The notes under the pieces: generated by a model
The model's database searches: none
Seen by the model: the letters and a program-made list of their open reading frames with translations, nothing else
Told to the model about the DNA's origin: nothing
DNA from: Kosakonia sp. H02
GTDB lineage: Bacteria; Pseudomonadota; Gammaproteobacteria; Enterobacterales; Enterobacteriaceae
Assembly: GCA_030704225.1 (NCBI GenBank)
Contig: CP131915.1
Coordinates: 2,418,001-2,482,000 of the forward strand
Direction: 5' to 3'
DNA: 64,000 nucleotides
Shown: positions 35,768 through 43,643 of the stretch, piece by piece
Layout: each line of letters begins with the position of its first letter
Numbering within the stretch: the first letter of the stretch is position 1
Program-made: the position numbers and the translations under genes

Positions 35768-35792
35768 TTGACATGCACGATATCGTGCATGT
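35768..35792 (+). promoter_or_regulatory. Promoter -35 with overlapping 22-bp palindromic operator
   Basis: TTGACA (35768-35773) overlaps a perfect 22-bp palindrome at 35771-35792, whose half-site is ACATGCACGAT. A further ACGTGCATTG sits just before it. The ATG of the SIS gene is 39 bases downstream. This placement suggests repression of the SIS-ROK-MFS operon by the divergent DeoR-type protein. Confidence 0.7.
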
Positions 35793-35831
35793 AGGTTGTA
35801 GGTGAATATCTAACCAGACAACGAGAGTGCT

Positions 35832-36845
35832 ATGAAAACTCCATACGAAAGCGACATTGCAATGCAACCCGAGGCTATTCTGGCGCAGCTGGAAACGCCC
35901 CTACCGGAAGCATTAAAAGCCATTAAATTAACCAGTTATGACCGAATTATTCTCACTGGCATGGGTTCGTCAGATTATGGTTTGATTCCTGTCGAACGTA
36001 CGCTGATTGCCAAAGGTTATCCGGTATGGAGAGTGGATGCTGGTCGTCTTCTGGATATGCCAACGCTGGTGACAGAAAACACGCTTTTGTGGGCGACATC
36101 ACAATCTGGCATGAGCGGTGAGATTGTTGCCCTGCTTGAAAAAGGCATTCGTCCCCGCACGCTGATTGGCTTAACCAACGATCCACAAAGCGAACTGGGT
36201 AAAAAAGCAGACATTCTTATTGCCCTCAACAGCGGCGATGAGGCAACCGTTAGCTCAAAAAGCTATCTCAATACCTTAATTGCCAGCCACAGAACACTGG
36301 CTGTTTTGCTGGGCGAGGACGAGAAACCAGTTTGTAACACGGTAAAAAGTGTTGTTCCTGTTATCCGTTCGCTGATTATCGCTAATCAGTACATTGCGGG
36401 AATGGCGGAATCCTTGTTCAGCCATGCACGCCCTCGCGTTGCCTACATTGGCACCGGCTCATTTGCATCAAGCGCGCTGACCGGCGCACTGATCACCAAA
36501 GAAGCCTCAAAAGTCAGCGCGGAAGGGTTTATTGGCGGAGAGTTCCGCCACGGTCCGCTGGAAACCTCCGGTAAAGGCATGCTCGCCATCCTGCTCGGAA
36601 AACCCGGCGATGAAACACTCAAGCGCCTTGCGACGGAAATGCAAGCCAATGGAACAACGGTCGTCACCATCGGTGAAGCCAGTTATGCCGGTTCGACGCT
36701 GTTATCAGTACCTGAAGGCGATGAACTGTGTCAGTTACTCTGCGGCTTCGTTTATATCGAGCATTTAACCGTGGAACTGGCCAGACAAAATGGTTTCGTT
36801 CCGGGGCAGTTCCTCTACGGGCAAAAAATTACGGTGGCGGTATGA
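35832..36845 (+). CDS. Double-SIS-domain sugar-phosphate isomerase/deaminase (GlmS/FrlB-like)
   Basis: 337 residues. Two SIS domains (about 35-150 and 195-320): ILTGMGSSDYGLIP, LLWATSQSGMSGEIVALL, YIGTGSFASSALTGAL and the GlmS-like EFRHGPLE (about 235-242). There is no glutaminase domain. Known relatives deaminate or deglycate aminosugar or Amadori-compound phosphates, or isomerise them. With a ROK kinase and a sugar porter encoded behind it, the likely substrate is a phosphorylated amino sugar or glycated amine. It overlaps the kinase gene by 4 bases. Confidence 0.85.
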   Translation: MKTPYESDIAMQPEAILAQLETPLPEALKAIKLTSYDRIILTGMGSSDYGLIPVERTLIAKGYPVWRVDAGRLLDMPTLVTENTLLWATSQSGMSGEIVALLEKGIRPRTLIGLTNDPQSELGKKADILIALNSGDEATVSSKSYLNTLIASHRTLAVLLGEDEKPVCNTVKSVVPVIRSLIIANQYIAGMAESLFSHARPRVAYIGTGSFASSALTGALITKEASKVSAEGFIGGEFRHGPLETSGKGMLAILLGKPGDETLKRLATEMQANGTTVVTIGEASYAGSTLLSVPEGDELCQLLCGFVYIEHLTVELARQNGFVPGQFLYGQKITVAV

Positions 36846-37762
36846 CAGAGCTTATCAACACGGTAAAAGCAGGTGTCGATCTTGGGGGAACCGGCACCCG
36901 TATTATCATTCAGGGTGAAAGTGGAACGCTGAATACAAAAACCATCCCAACGGCTTTATTTAACAATGTCGAACAAAACGCGCGTTCTGCACTTCTGGCT
37001 TCTCATATTCTCGCGCTAATACCGGAGGGTATGAAACTCGTAAGTTTAGGAATCGGCGCAAGTGGGCCGGTAGATACCACTTCAGGGATTATTAATAATA
37101 AAGATACGCTTGAGTGTTTCTCATTTTTCCCGTTAGTGAGTGAACTGCAAAAATTACTTAACGTTAAGGTGAGTATTGATAACGATGCAGTCGCAGCTGT
37201 GTTAGGCGAATATTATTTTGGCGTAGGTAAAAACAGTAAGCGGCTATTAATGGTGACACTCGGAACGGGAATTGGCGTGGCATTACTTGATAATGGCAAA
37301 CCTTTTCGCACGAGCGATGGGCAACATCCTGAGGCAGGGCATATTCCCGTATCAGGTAATCCTAATACTTGTTATTGCGGTTTACGGGGATGCTGGGAGA
37401 TGCTCGCCTCGCGAAGCTGGCTTCAACAAAATCTTGAAGCACTGCTGCCGGAGTATCCTTTTGAAAAGAATGACATCCAATTTTATAAATCGATGGCAGA
37501 GGAAAGAGAGGACGTGGCGAATATCTTTCATCGTTATGGCAATTATCTCGGTAGAGGGCTTGTCACTTTATTAACGTTATACGGTCCGGATCTCACTATT
37601 CTCAGTGGAAGTGCGGCTCATTATTACCCGCTATTCAGAACAGGATTAGAAGAGTCACTCACACGTGCAGATGCCTATGCTATTAACATAAAAGTAGTGC
37701 CCTCAGAATTAGGTGATACTGCTGGCGCGCTTGGGGCGATAGTTATTCCTGCACTTAGCTAA
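36842..37762 (+). CDS. ROK-family sugar kinase
   Basis: 306 residues from ATG 36842. The ATP-binding AGVDLGGTGTRIII (about 10-23), the catalytic Asp in SIDNDAVAAVLGEYYFG, the second phosphate loop VTLGTGIGVAL and the zinc motif CYCGLRGCWE (about 179-188) are all present, so it is a kinase rather than a ROK repressor; there is no helix-turn-helix. It would phosphorylate the sugar brought in by the MFS porter. Translationally coupled to the SIS gene. AT-richer than the backbone genes. Confidence 0.88.
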   Translation: MTELINTVKAGVDLGGTGTRIIIQGESGTLNTKTIPTALFNNVEQNARSALLASHILALIPEGMKLVSLGIGASGPVDTTSGIINNKDTLECFSFFPLVSELQKLLNVKVSIDNDAVAAVLGEYYFGVGKNSKRLLMVTLGTGIGVALLDNGKPFRTSDGQHPEAGHIPVSGNPNTCYCGLRGCWEMLASRSWLQQNLEALLPEYPFEKNDIQFYKSMAEEREDVANIFHRYGNYLGRGLVTLLTLYGPDLTILSGSAAHYYPLFRTGLEESLTRADAYAINIKVVPSELGDTAGALGAIVIPALS

Positions 37763-37787
37763 TGATATATAACAGACAGGGGGCATC

Positions 37788-39206
37788 ATGGGACAATTAA
37801 AAAAAAGAGCAGTCTCAAATCTTCATCACGGCACAAAAATCAGTATTTTTATTATTCTTTCAGTCATTATATCTTCCGTCGGAGGAATTATATTTGGCTA
37901 TGACACGGGTATTATCGGCGGTGTAATCCCGCTAATTGGTAAAGAGTTTCACATTAACGATTTGATGCAGGGTATCGTTGTCAGCATGTCACTGCTTGGT
38001 GCCATGATTGGTTCTCTTGCTGCGGGCCCACTTGCAGATAAGTATGGGCGAAAAGTGAACCTCCTCGCTGCGGGGCTCTGCTTTGCCGCAGGCGCGGCTG
38101 TATCAGGTTTTAGTCATCAAATTGAGTTACTTATCTTTGCGCGTATTCTTCAGGGTATTGGTGTCGGCGCGTCATCTGTTCTTGTTCCTGTTTATATTGC
38201 CGAGCTGTCGCCTGCTAAAATCCGTGGCGTATTAGTCACTTCGTTCCAGTTGATGATTACCGTTGGGATCGTCATGGCATATGGTGTAAATATGGTGGCC
38301 GATAGCCATGCTGAATGGCGTATGCCGGTCGGCATCGCCGGAATATTAGGCGTTATTCTGGCAATTGGAGTGATGTTTGTCACTGAGTCGCCACGCTGGC
38401 TCATTGCCACAAACCGCAGAGATTTAGCAAAGCGGACATTAAAAAAATTAAGAGGAACGGATGACGTTGAAGAAGAAATTAATGAAACTCAACGGTTGAA
38501 TGCGATTGAAAATGTGGATATGCGCTGGGGCGATCTTTTTCGTGGGCATGTCAGACCGATGATTGCTATTGGCGTTTTAGTGGCATTTTTCTCAAACGCC
38601 TGCGGTATTAATCTGGTTATCTATTTTGCCCCTCAAATTCTTCAGTCCAGCGGTTTTACCTCTTCTGCTTCATGGATAGGAACATTTGGTCTGGGAATAA
38701 CAAACGTCCTGTTTACTATTGTCGGGATGCTGATAATAGAGAAAGTTGGCAGACGTCCATTATTAATATTTGGCGCCATTGGTCTGACGATAAGTCTGGC
38801 GATCCTTGCGGTTATTTTCTCAATACCTGCGTTCCCGGGCAGCAACTGGATTGCTTTTAGTTCACTCGTTTTTTATATCATCATGTACGCGGTCAGTCCG
38901 GGCATGCTGGGCTTCCTGATAATTTCAGAAATCTCACCTTTACGGGCCAGAGCAAAAGCGACGAGTTTATCAATATTTGTTATTTTCACGACCAACCTGG
39001 TTATTGCCATTTTCTCGCTTCCCATGTTGAATGGATTAGGAGCCTCAGCAACATTCTGGATATTCTCAGGAATCTGTGTTGCCTACACAATATTCAGCTT
39101 CTTCGTCCCGGAAACGGGTGGAAAAACTCTTGAAGAAGTCGAGATGTATTTCAAGAATAGAAGGCTGGATAATAAAACTGAGGTTTTAGAAAAAGCCAAC
39201 ACGTAA
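37788..39206 (+). CDS. MFS sugar porter (GalP/XylE/AraE type)
   Basis: 472 residues, 12 transmembrane helices. Sugar-porter family signatures: GGIIFGYDTGIIGGVIPLI in helix 1, LADKYGRKVNL after helix 2, TESPRWLI before the central loop, KVGRRPLL, and PETGGKTLEEVEMYF at the C-terminus. Proton-driven uptake of an unphosphorylated sugar, matching the kinase encoded upstream. AGGGGG ribosome-binding site. The last gene of the operon, followed by a terminator. Confidence 0.93.
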   Translation: MGQLKKRAVSNLHHGTKISIFIILSVIISSVGGIIFGYDTGIIGGVIPLIGKEFHINDLMQGIVVSMSLLGAMIGSLAAGPLADKYGRKVNLLAAGLCFAAGAAVSGFSHQIELLIFARILQGIGVGASSVLVPVYIAELSPAKIRGVLVTSFQLMITVGIVMAYGVNMVADSHAEWRMPVGIAGILGVILAIGVMFVTESPRWLIATNRRDLAKRTLKKLRGTDDVEEEINETQRLNAIENVDMRWGDLFRGHVRPMIAIGVLVAFFSNACGINLVIYFAPQILQSSGFTSSASWIGTFGLGITNVLFTIVGMLIIEKVGRRPLLIFGAIGLTISLAILAVIFSIPAFPGSNWIAFSSLVFYIIMYAVSPGMLGFLIISEISPLRARAKATSLSIFVIFTTNLVIAIFSLPMLNGLGASATFWIFSGICVAYTIFSFFVPETGGKTLEEVEMYFKNRRLDNKTEVLEKANT

Positions 39207-39239
39207 GTAAACGCTAATATCGCAGGCAGTTTTTACTTG

Positions 39240-39275
39240 TTAGCCCTGGTCTTATGATCAGGGCTAATTATTTAA
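39240..39275 (+). terminator. Terminator after the sugar porter gene
   Basis: TTAGCCCTGGTC-TTAT-GATCAGGGCTAA, a 12-bp stem with one G-T pair, followed by TTATTT. On the minus strand it is preceded by a T run and may also serve the ECF operon end. Confidence 0.8.
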
Positions 39276-39294
39276 AAAAACTCAGAGCCCTGGC

Positions 39295-40650
39295 TCATCC
39301 ACCCAACCCCACCCGGTAATCCCCGCACAACCCACTAAACTCCTCATCATGGGTCACCAGAATCACCACCGCCCCGGTTCTCGCTAACTGTTTTAACCGC
39401 GACGCCACGTGCACAAGCCCGGCGTAATCCAACCCGGATGTCGGTTCATCGAAGATAAACACCTCGCGCTGCGCCAGCAGAGCCAGCGCTATCACCACCC
39501 GCTGCTGTTGCCCGCCAGAAAGCGCCATGGGGTGCGTATCCAGTAAATCATGCAGGTGCATATCGCGGACAATCCGCTGCCGTTGCGTATCGCTGACGAC
39601 TTGCCGCCCGACCTGAAGCTCTTGCGCCACGCTGGCGGCAAAAAGCTGGCGATGCACATCCTGCATCACTAAAAAGCCGTAACGTAAACGCTGGCGCAGC
39701 GAAAAAGGTTTGCCGTCGAGCGTAATCTCGTCGCGGCACTTTTCCAGCCCCGCCAGCCTTAATGCCAGCGTACTTTTCCCCGCGCCATTATCACCGGCGA
39801 GCACCGTCACGCGCCCGCGTGGAAAGTACAGCGCCCCGTGGTTTGCATGGTGATACATAATCCCGTCGCTGCCTGCTGGCGGCTCAGTCAGCCATGCCGT
39901 TTGCGGGTTGGTTAGTGCCCGCAGCCCCTGCTCAATACGCCGGGTATTGTCGCGCTGCCAGAACTGGCTGGCGGGCACATCTTCAATAATGCGCCCCTTG
40001 CGCAGGCGCACCACGCGGTCAACCACATCACGCAAAAACCACAGCCTATGTTCGGCAATAACAATGGTCATGCCCGCCCCGCGCAGGCTTTGCAGGATCT
40101 GCGTCAGGGCAACAATGCTGCGGAGATCCAGATTAGAAGCCGGTTCATCCAGCAACAAAAACGCTGGTTGATCCATCAGGGCGGAGCCAATCGCGATGCG
40201 CTGCAACTCCCCACCGGAGAGCATAAACATATTGCGCTCCAGCAAATGCGCAATGCCCAGTTGGCTGGCTATCGTTCTCGCCCGCGCCAGGATCTCTGCC
40301 GGCTGTTGCCCGGCGTTTTCACTGCCAAAAGCCAGTTCCCCCAGCGGATCGGCGCAAAAAAATTGTCGGCGCGGGTTCTGGTAAACCGTGCCAACCTGGC
40401 AGCCCACTTCATACAGTTTCGCCTGCGCGGGCGTGGTTCCATTAATACGCACGCGCCCGTTTATCTCGCCTGGAATAACATGCGGGATGGTGCCGTTAAT
40501 CAGGCGCAACAGGGTCGATTTGCCGCAGCCGCACTCGCCGGTTAATAACACGCACTCGCCGCGCGAAATGGTCAGGTTCACTCCATCCAGCGCCGGGCTT
40601 GCCGATGCAGGAAACGTCACCGAAACCTGGTTGAGTTCAATACCGCCCAT
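39295..40650 (-). CDS. ECF-type transporter ATPase, two fused ABC domains
   Basis: 451 residues with two complete nucleotide-binding domains. The first has Walker A GECGCGKST (about 38-46), signature MLSGGELQRI and Walker B LLLDEPASNLD. The second has Walker A GDNGAGKST (about 283-291), signature ALSGGQQQRV and Walker B FIFDEPTSGLD. This fused form (YkoD/CbiO-CbiO) is typical of energy-coupling-factor importers. It is the last gene of the siderophore operon and shares one base with the EcfT-like gene before it. Its probable role is energising uptake of the metal-siderophore or released metal across the inner membrane. This is inferred from operon membership. Confidence 0.88.
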   Translation of the reverse strand: MGGIELNQVSVTFPASASPALDGVNLTISRGECVLLTGECGCGKSTLLRLINGTIPHVIPGEINGRVRINGTTPAQAKLYEVGCQVGTVYQNPRRQFFCADPLGELAFGSENAGQQPAEILARARTIASQLGIAHLLERNMFMLSGGELQRIAIGSALMDQPAFLLLDEPASNLDLRSIVALTQILQSLRGAGMTIVIAEHRLWFLRDVVDRVVRLRKGRIIEDVPASQFWQRDNTRRIEQGLRALTNPQTAWLTEPPAGSDGIMYHHANHGALYFPRGRVTVLAGDNGAGKSTLALRLAGLEKCRDEITLDGKPFSLRQRLRYGFLVMQDVHRQLFAASVAQELQVGRQVVSDTQRQRIVRDMHLHDLLDTHPMALSGGQQQRVVIALALLAQREVFIFDEPTSGLDYAGLVHVASRLKQLARTGAVVILVTHDEEFSGLCGDYRVGLGG

Positions 40651-41330
40651 TACGCGCCCTCACAGTAGAAAAACAGAACTACCAGTCCGACACAAACCGC
40701 GCCCAGCAGCACATCGCGCACTGACCAGCGCAAAGACAAAATGGAAGACGAGACGCCAGGGCTGCCCAGCCCCCGGCTGAGCGCAACGGCGGATAGCGCC
40801 TCGGCTGAACGCAGCATAGAGGCAATAAGCGGCACCAAAAAATACTCCAGCGTGCGCCAGGGGTGCAGCAATATGCCGCCACTTCCGGGAATGCCGCGCA
40901 TACGCATCGCACCGCGTATCGCCTTCGCTTCCTCCTTCAGCACCGGGAAAAAACGCAACATCACAGCAAGCGGGATGATCGCCGCGCCCGGCACATGCAG
41001 GCGATGCAGACCGGCAATTAACAGGCTGGGCGTGGTGGCGCAGATAAAGTAATACCCCATAAACCCCGCGATGAGATAAGGCCGGGCATACAGCAATGCC
41101 GCCGACAGCACCGGCATAACCGGCGGCAGCAACTGAATAACACAGACACACAGCGCTAATAGCCCGGCGGCAAGCCTGCGCCGTTGCAGCATCAACAACA
41201 AACAAATCACCGCCACGCAGGCGAGCTGAAACATGCCCCCTTTACCGGTCAGCACCAGGGTGTTGATCACCAGCAACGCCAACATATTGGTGCGCACATC
41301 GATGCCGTTATCAACCGTTTTTCTGGACAA
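40650..41330 (-). CDS. ECF transporter transmembrane protein (EcfT/CbiQ family)
   Basis: 226 residues with several hydrophobic helices. The CbiQ/EcfT family's cytoplasmic coupling motifs are seen as AIRGAMRMRGI (Ala-Arg-Gly type, about 138-148) and ALSRGLGSPG (about 187-196). It couples the ATPase to the substrate-specific subunit. It overlaps the preceding membrane protein gene by 20 bases and the ATPase gene by one base. Confidence 0.87.
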   Translation of the reverse strand: MSRKTVDNGIDVRTNMLALLVINTLVLTGKGGMFQLACVAVICLLLMLQRRRLAAGLLALCVCVIQLLPPVMPVLSAALLYARPYLIAGFMGYYFICATTPSLLIAGLHRLHVPGAAIIPLAVMLRFFPVLKEEAKAIRGAMRMRGIPGSGGILLHPWRTLEYFLVPLIASMLRSAEALSAVALSRGLGSPGVSSSILSLRWSVRDVLLGAVCVGLVVLFFYCEGA

Positions 41331-41904
41331 GCCCGGCCCTCACAAAATGTTTATTGAGTAAATTCAGGCCGATAACCGCGCCCAGCACGCCGCAGGCAAA
41401 CATCCCTGCCAGTGTCCAGCCGATAACCGGCGCGGAATAAAAGGCGCTAAAGCGGCTGGCGTACTCCTGTCCCAGTTGCTGCGCCACCTGGGCTTCGATT
41501 TGCGGGCGCATAAACAGCAAGGGGAGCAGCGCGCCAACGGACCAGAGGTTGAAAATGCCGTAACCGAGAATCAGCCCCGAGCGGCGCTGGCTTTTTTTCG
41601 CCGCGCGGCAAATCACATCGGCCAGCCCCCCAGCCAGCAGCGCCGAGACCAGCGTCAACACATAATCCCCGGCCAGCACCGCCACCGCCGCCAACACCAG
41701 CGCCATCAGGCTAATCAGCCCTTTCTGCGTGACCCGCGTCAGCCAGAGCATAAACGGGATCCCGGCGATCATGCCGGAAAGGGATTTGGTCAGCGGGATA
41801 AGAAAGGGAGAAAACACCGCCAGCATATTTACCGCCATATCAATGGCTACCATCATCACCGCGAAAACGCCGAGCGCAATCAGCTCCTGAGCGTGAAATT
41901 TCAT
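41311..41904 (-). CDS. Putative ECF substrate-binding membrane protein (MptS/Trep_Strep family)
   Basis: 197 residues, about six hydrophobic helices. Length, gene position before EcfT and the ATPase, and the FSPFLIPLTKSLSGMIAGIPFMLWLTRV segment fit the Trep_Strep/MptS family of putative ECF S components. S components define substrate; here it may recognise the thiazoline siderophore complex. It overlaps the YbtQ-like gene by 4 bases and is co-transcribed with the biosynthetic genes. B12 or cobalt uptake cannot be excluded from sequence, but there is no cobalamin gene or riboswitch nearby. Confidence 0.78.
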   Translation of the reverse strand: MKFHAQELIALGVFAVMMVAIDMAVNMLAVFSPFLIPLTKSLSGMIAGIPFMLWLTRVTQKGLISLMALVLAAVAVLAGDYVLTLVSALLAGGLADVICRAAKKSQRRSGLILGYGIFNLWSVGALLPLLFMRPQIEAQVAQQLGQEYASRFSAFYSAPVIGWTLAGMFACGVLGAVIGLNLLNKHFVRAGLVQKNG

Positions 41905-43643
41905 GGCAAAACCTCCTTGTTATGTACGTTTCCGGGGCTACGCCAGAAATGGGCATAGCGTCCTTGCCGGGCCATTAACGCCTGATGCGTTCCCTGCTCG
42001 CAGACCTGGCCGCTGTCGATAAAGACAATCTGGTCGGCGAATTGCACCGTATTAAGCTGATGGGCAATAACAACCACCGTGGCGCGCCCTTTTAAAGCGT
42101 TGATCGCCTGGGTGATTGCCCGCGCGGTAAGCGGGTCTTGCGCGGCAGTCGCTTCATCAAGCAGCAACAGCGGCGCCTCTTTTAATAACGCCCGGGCGAG
42201 GGAGACGCGCTGGCGCTCACCGCCGGAGAGCAGACGACCTCCTTCCCCAACCGGGCTGTGCCACCCCTGCGGCAAGCGGTTGATTATCTCCGTCACGCAG
42301 GCCAGCTCTACCACCGCCTGGAGTTGTGCCTCGCTGGCCTCGGGGTTGCCGATGCGGATATTGGCCTCCAGCGTGTCGTCAAACAGGTAAACGTCCTGAA
42401 AAACCAGCGACACGGCGCGCATCAGCTCCCCGTGGGGTAACTGGCGAATATCCTCGCCGCCGAGGGTGACAGACCCGTGCTGGACATCCCAGAAGCGGGC
42501 GGCCAGTCGCATCAGCGTCGTTTTACCGCAGCCGGAAGGGCCGACCAGCGCCGTCAGCGAGCCCGCGGCAATCTGCAACGTAAAATCATGGAACAGCCAC
42601 GGCGCCGTATCGTGATAGCGAAAAGCGATCTGATTGAAGGCCAGGTCATGGCGAGCGGGCATGGCGCGCGGGGTTTCGGCCTCTGGCAGGCCAGGGCGCT
42701 GCACCAGTTGCACCACCTCATTAAGTTCGATTTGCGCGCGTTTAAAGGCGGTTCCCAGTTCGGAGAGCAGTTTCAGCGGCCCAATAAACTGCGCGCCCAG
42801 CCCAATCAGCGCAACGGCCCAAAGCGGGTCAAGTTGCGCACTCAGCGCCTGCCATACCGCCATCGTCACCACCAGGCCAAACAGTGACTGCACCACCAGC
42901 GACTGGGTGATAAGCCCCAGTACCGACGACCATAACGCGCGGATCGTTTCCCGCCGCTGGCAAGATATCGCCTGCGTCAACGGGCGATAGCCCTTGCTTC
43001 CTGGCCCGCTCAGCCCTGCCTGGCGCAGCAGCATCTGGTTGTCGATAAACTCCAGCAGGCGGGCATCGGTCTCCTGCGCGGCAGCATGGACCCGCGCCTG
43101 CCCGGCGGCATTGCGCTGGCTTCCCCATCGGGCAGCCAGCCAGATGAGCGGAGCCCCGGCCAACAAAAGAGCGCCCAGACGCCAGTCCAGCAACAGGCAC
43201 AGCAGCGCAACCGTCAACGGCGTGGTGAGGTTGATAATCAGCGGCACCAGCAAATCCATCACCGTCTGGGCGACAAACAGCGTGCCGCGCACGGCAGCTC
43301 CGCTGGCAATCCCGGTTGAGCGGGCGCTAAACCAGCCGAGCGGTAAGGCCACCAGCCGCTCGCCCAGGCGTTGATGCATCACCGCCATAATGCGCATCGC
43401 CTCGTGAAAGCCGCGCATGGTGACCCAGGCCTGAAGTGCGCCATTTGCCAGCGCGGCGAGTGCCAGCCACGCGCAGCCGATAAGCGCGCCGTGCATATCT
43501 TCGCGAAATAGCGCATACACCACGGCAATAACGCCGCCGATAACCAGCCCCTGCAACACACCGACCAGCGCAACCGCCAGCAAAAATCGCCGCAATGTTG
43601 GCCCGCCACGGCGCGTATCCAGTTGTAATAACGCGGTAATCAT
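41901..43643 (-). CDS. ABC transporter, fused TMD-NBD (YbtQ-like)
   Basis: 580 residues from ATG 43643 (GGAGG 7 bases upstream), which overlaps the preceding stop codon; a longer frame has no such site. Six N-terminal transmembrane helices (to about 300) followed by an ATPase: Walker A GPSGCGKTT (about 368-376), signature LSGGERQR (472-479), Walker B LLLLDEATA. In the yersiniabactin locus the YbtP/YbtQ pair, although of exporter architecture, is needed for iron-yersiniabactin uptake. The same role is likely here as a heterodimer with the neighbour. Confidence 0.88.
   Translation of the reverse strand: MITALLQLDTRRGGPTLRRFLLAVALVGVLQGLVIGGVIAVVYALFREDMHGALIGCAWLALAALANGALQAWVTMRGFHEAMRIMAVMHQRLGERLVALPLGWFSARSTGIASGAAVRGTLFVAQTVMDLLVPLIINLTTPLTVALLCLLLDWRLGALLLAGAPLIWLAARWGSQRNAAGQARVHAAAQETDARLLEFIDNQMLLRQAGLSGPGSKGYRPLTQAISCQRRETIRALWSSVLGLITQSLVVQSLFGLVVTMAVWQALSAQLDPLWAVALIGLGAQFIGPLKLLSELGTAFKRAQIELNEVVQLVQRPGLPEAETPRAMPARHDLAFNQIAFRYHDTAPWLFHDFTLQIAAGSLTALVGPSGCGKTTLMRLAARFWDVQHGSVTLGGEDIRQLPHGELMRAVSLVFQDVYLFDDTLEANIRIGNPEASEAQLQAVVELACVTEIINRLPQGWHSPVGEGGRLLSGGERQRVSLARALLKEAPLLLLDEATAAQDPLTARAITQAINALKGRATVVVIAHQLNTVQFADQIVFIDSGQVCEQGTHQALMARQGRYAHFWRSPGNVHNKEVLP

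Noticed and set aside
39295..41904. ECF genes as a stand-alone cobalt/cobalamin importer
   Set aside because: No cobalamin riboswitch or cob/cbi gene is near, and the overlaps place them in the siderophore transcript. Substrate remains open, so this is set aside rather than disproved.
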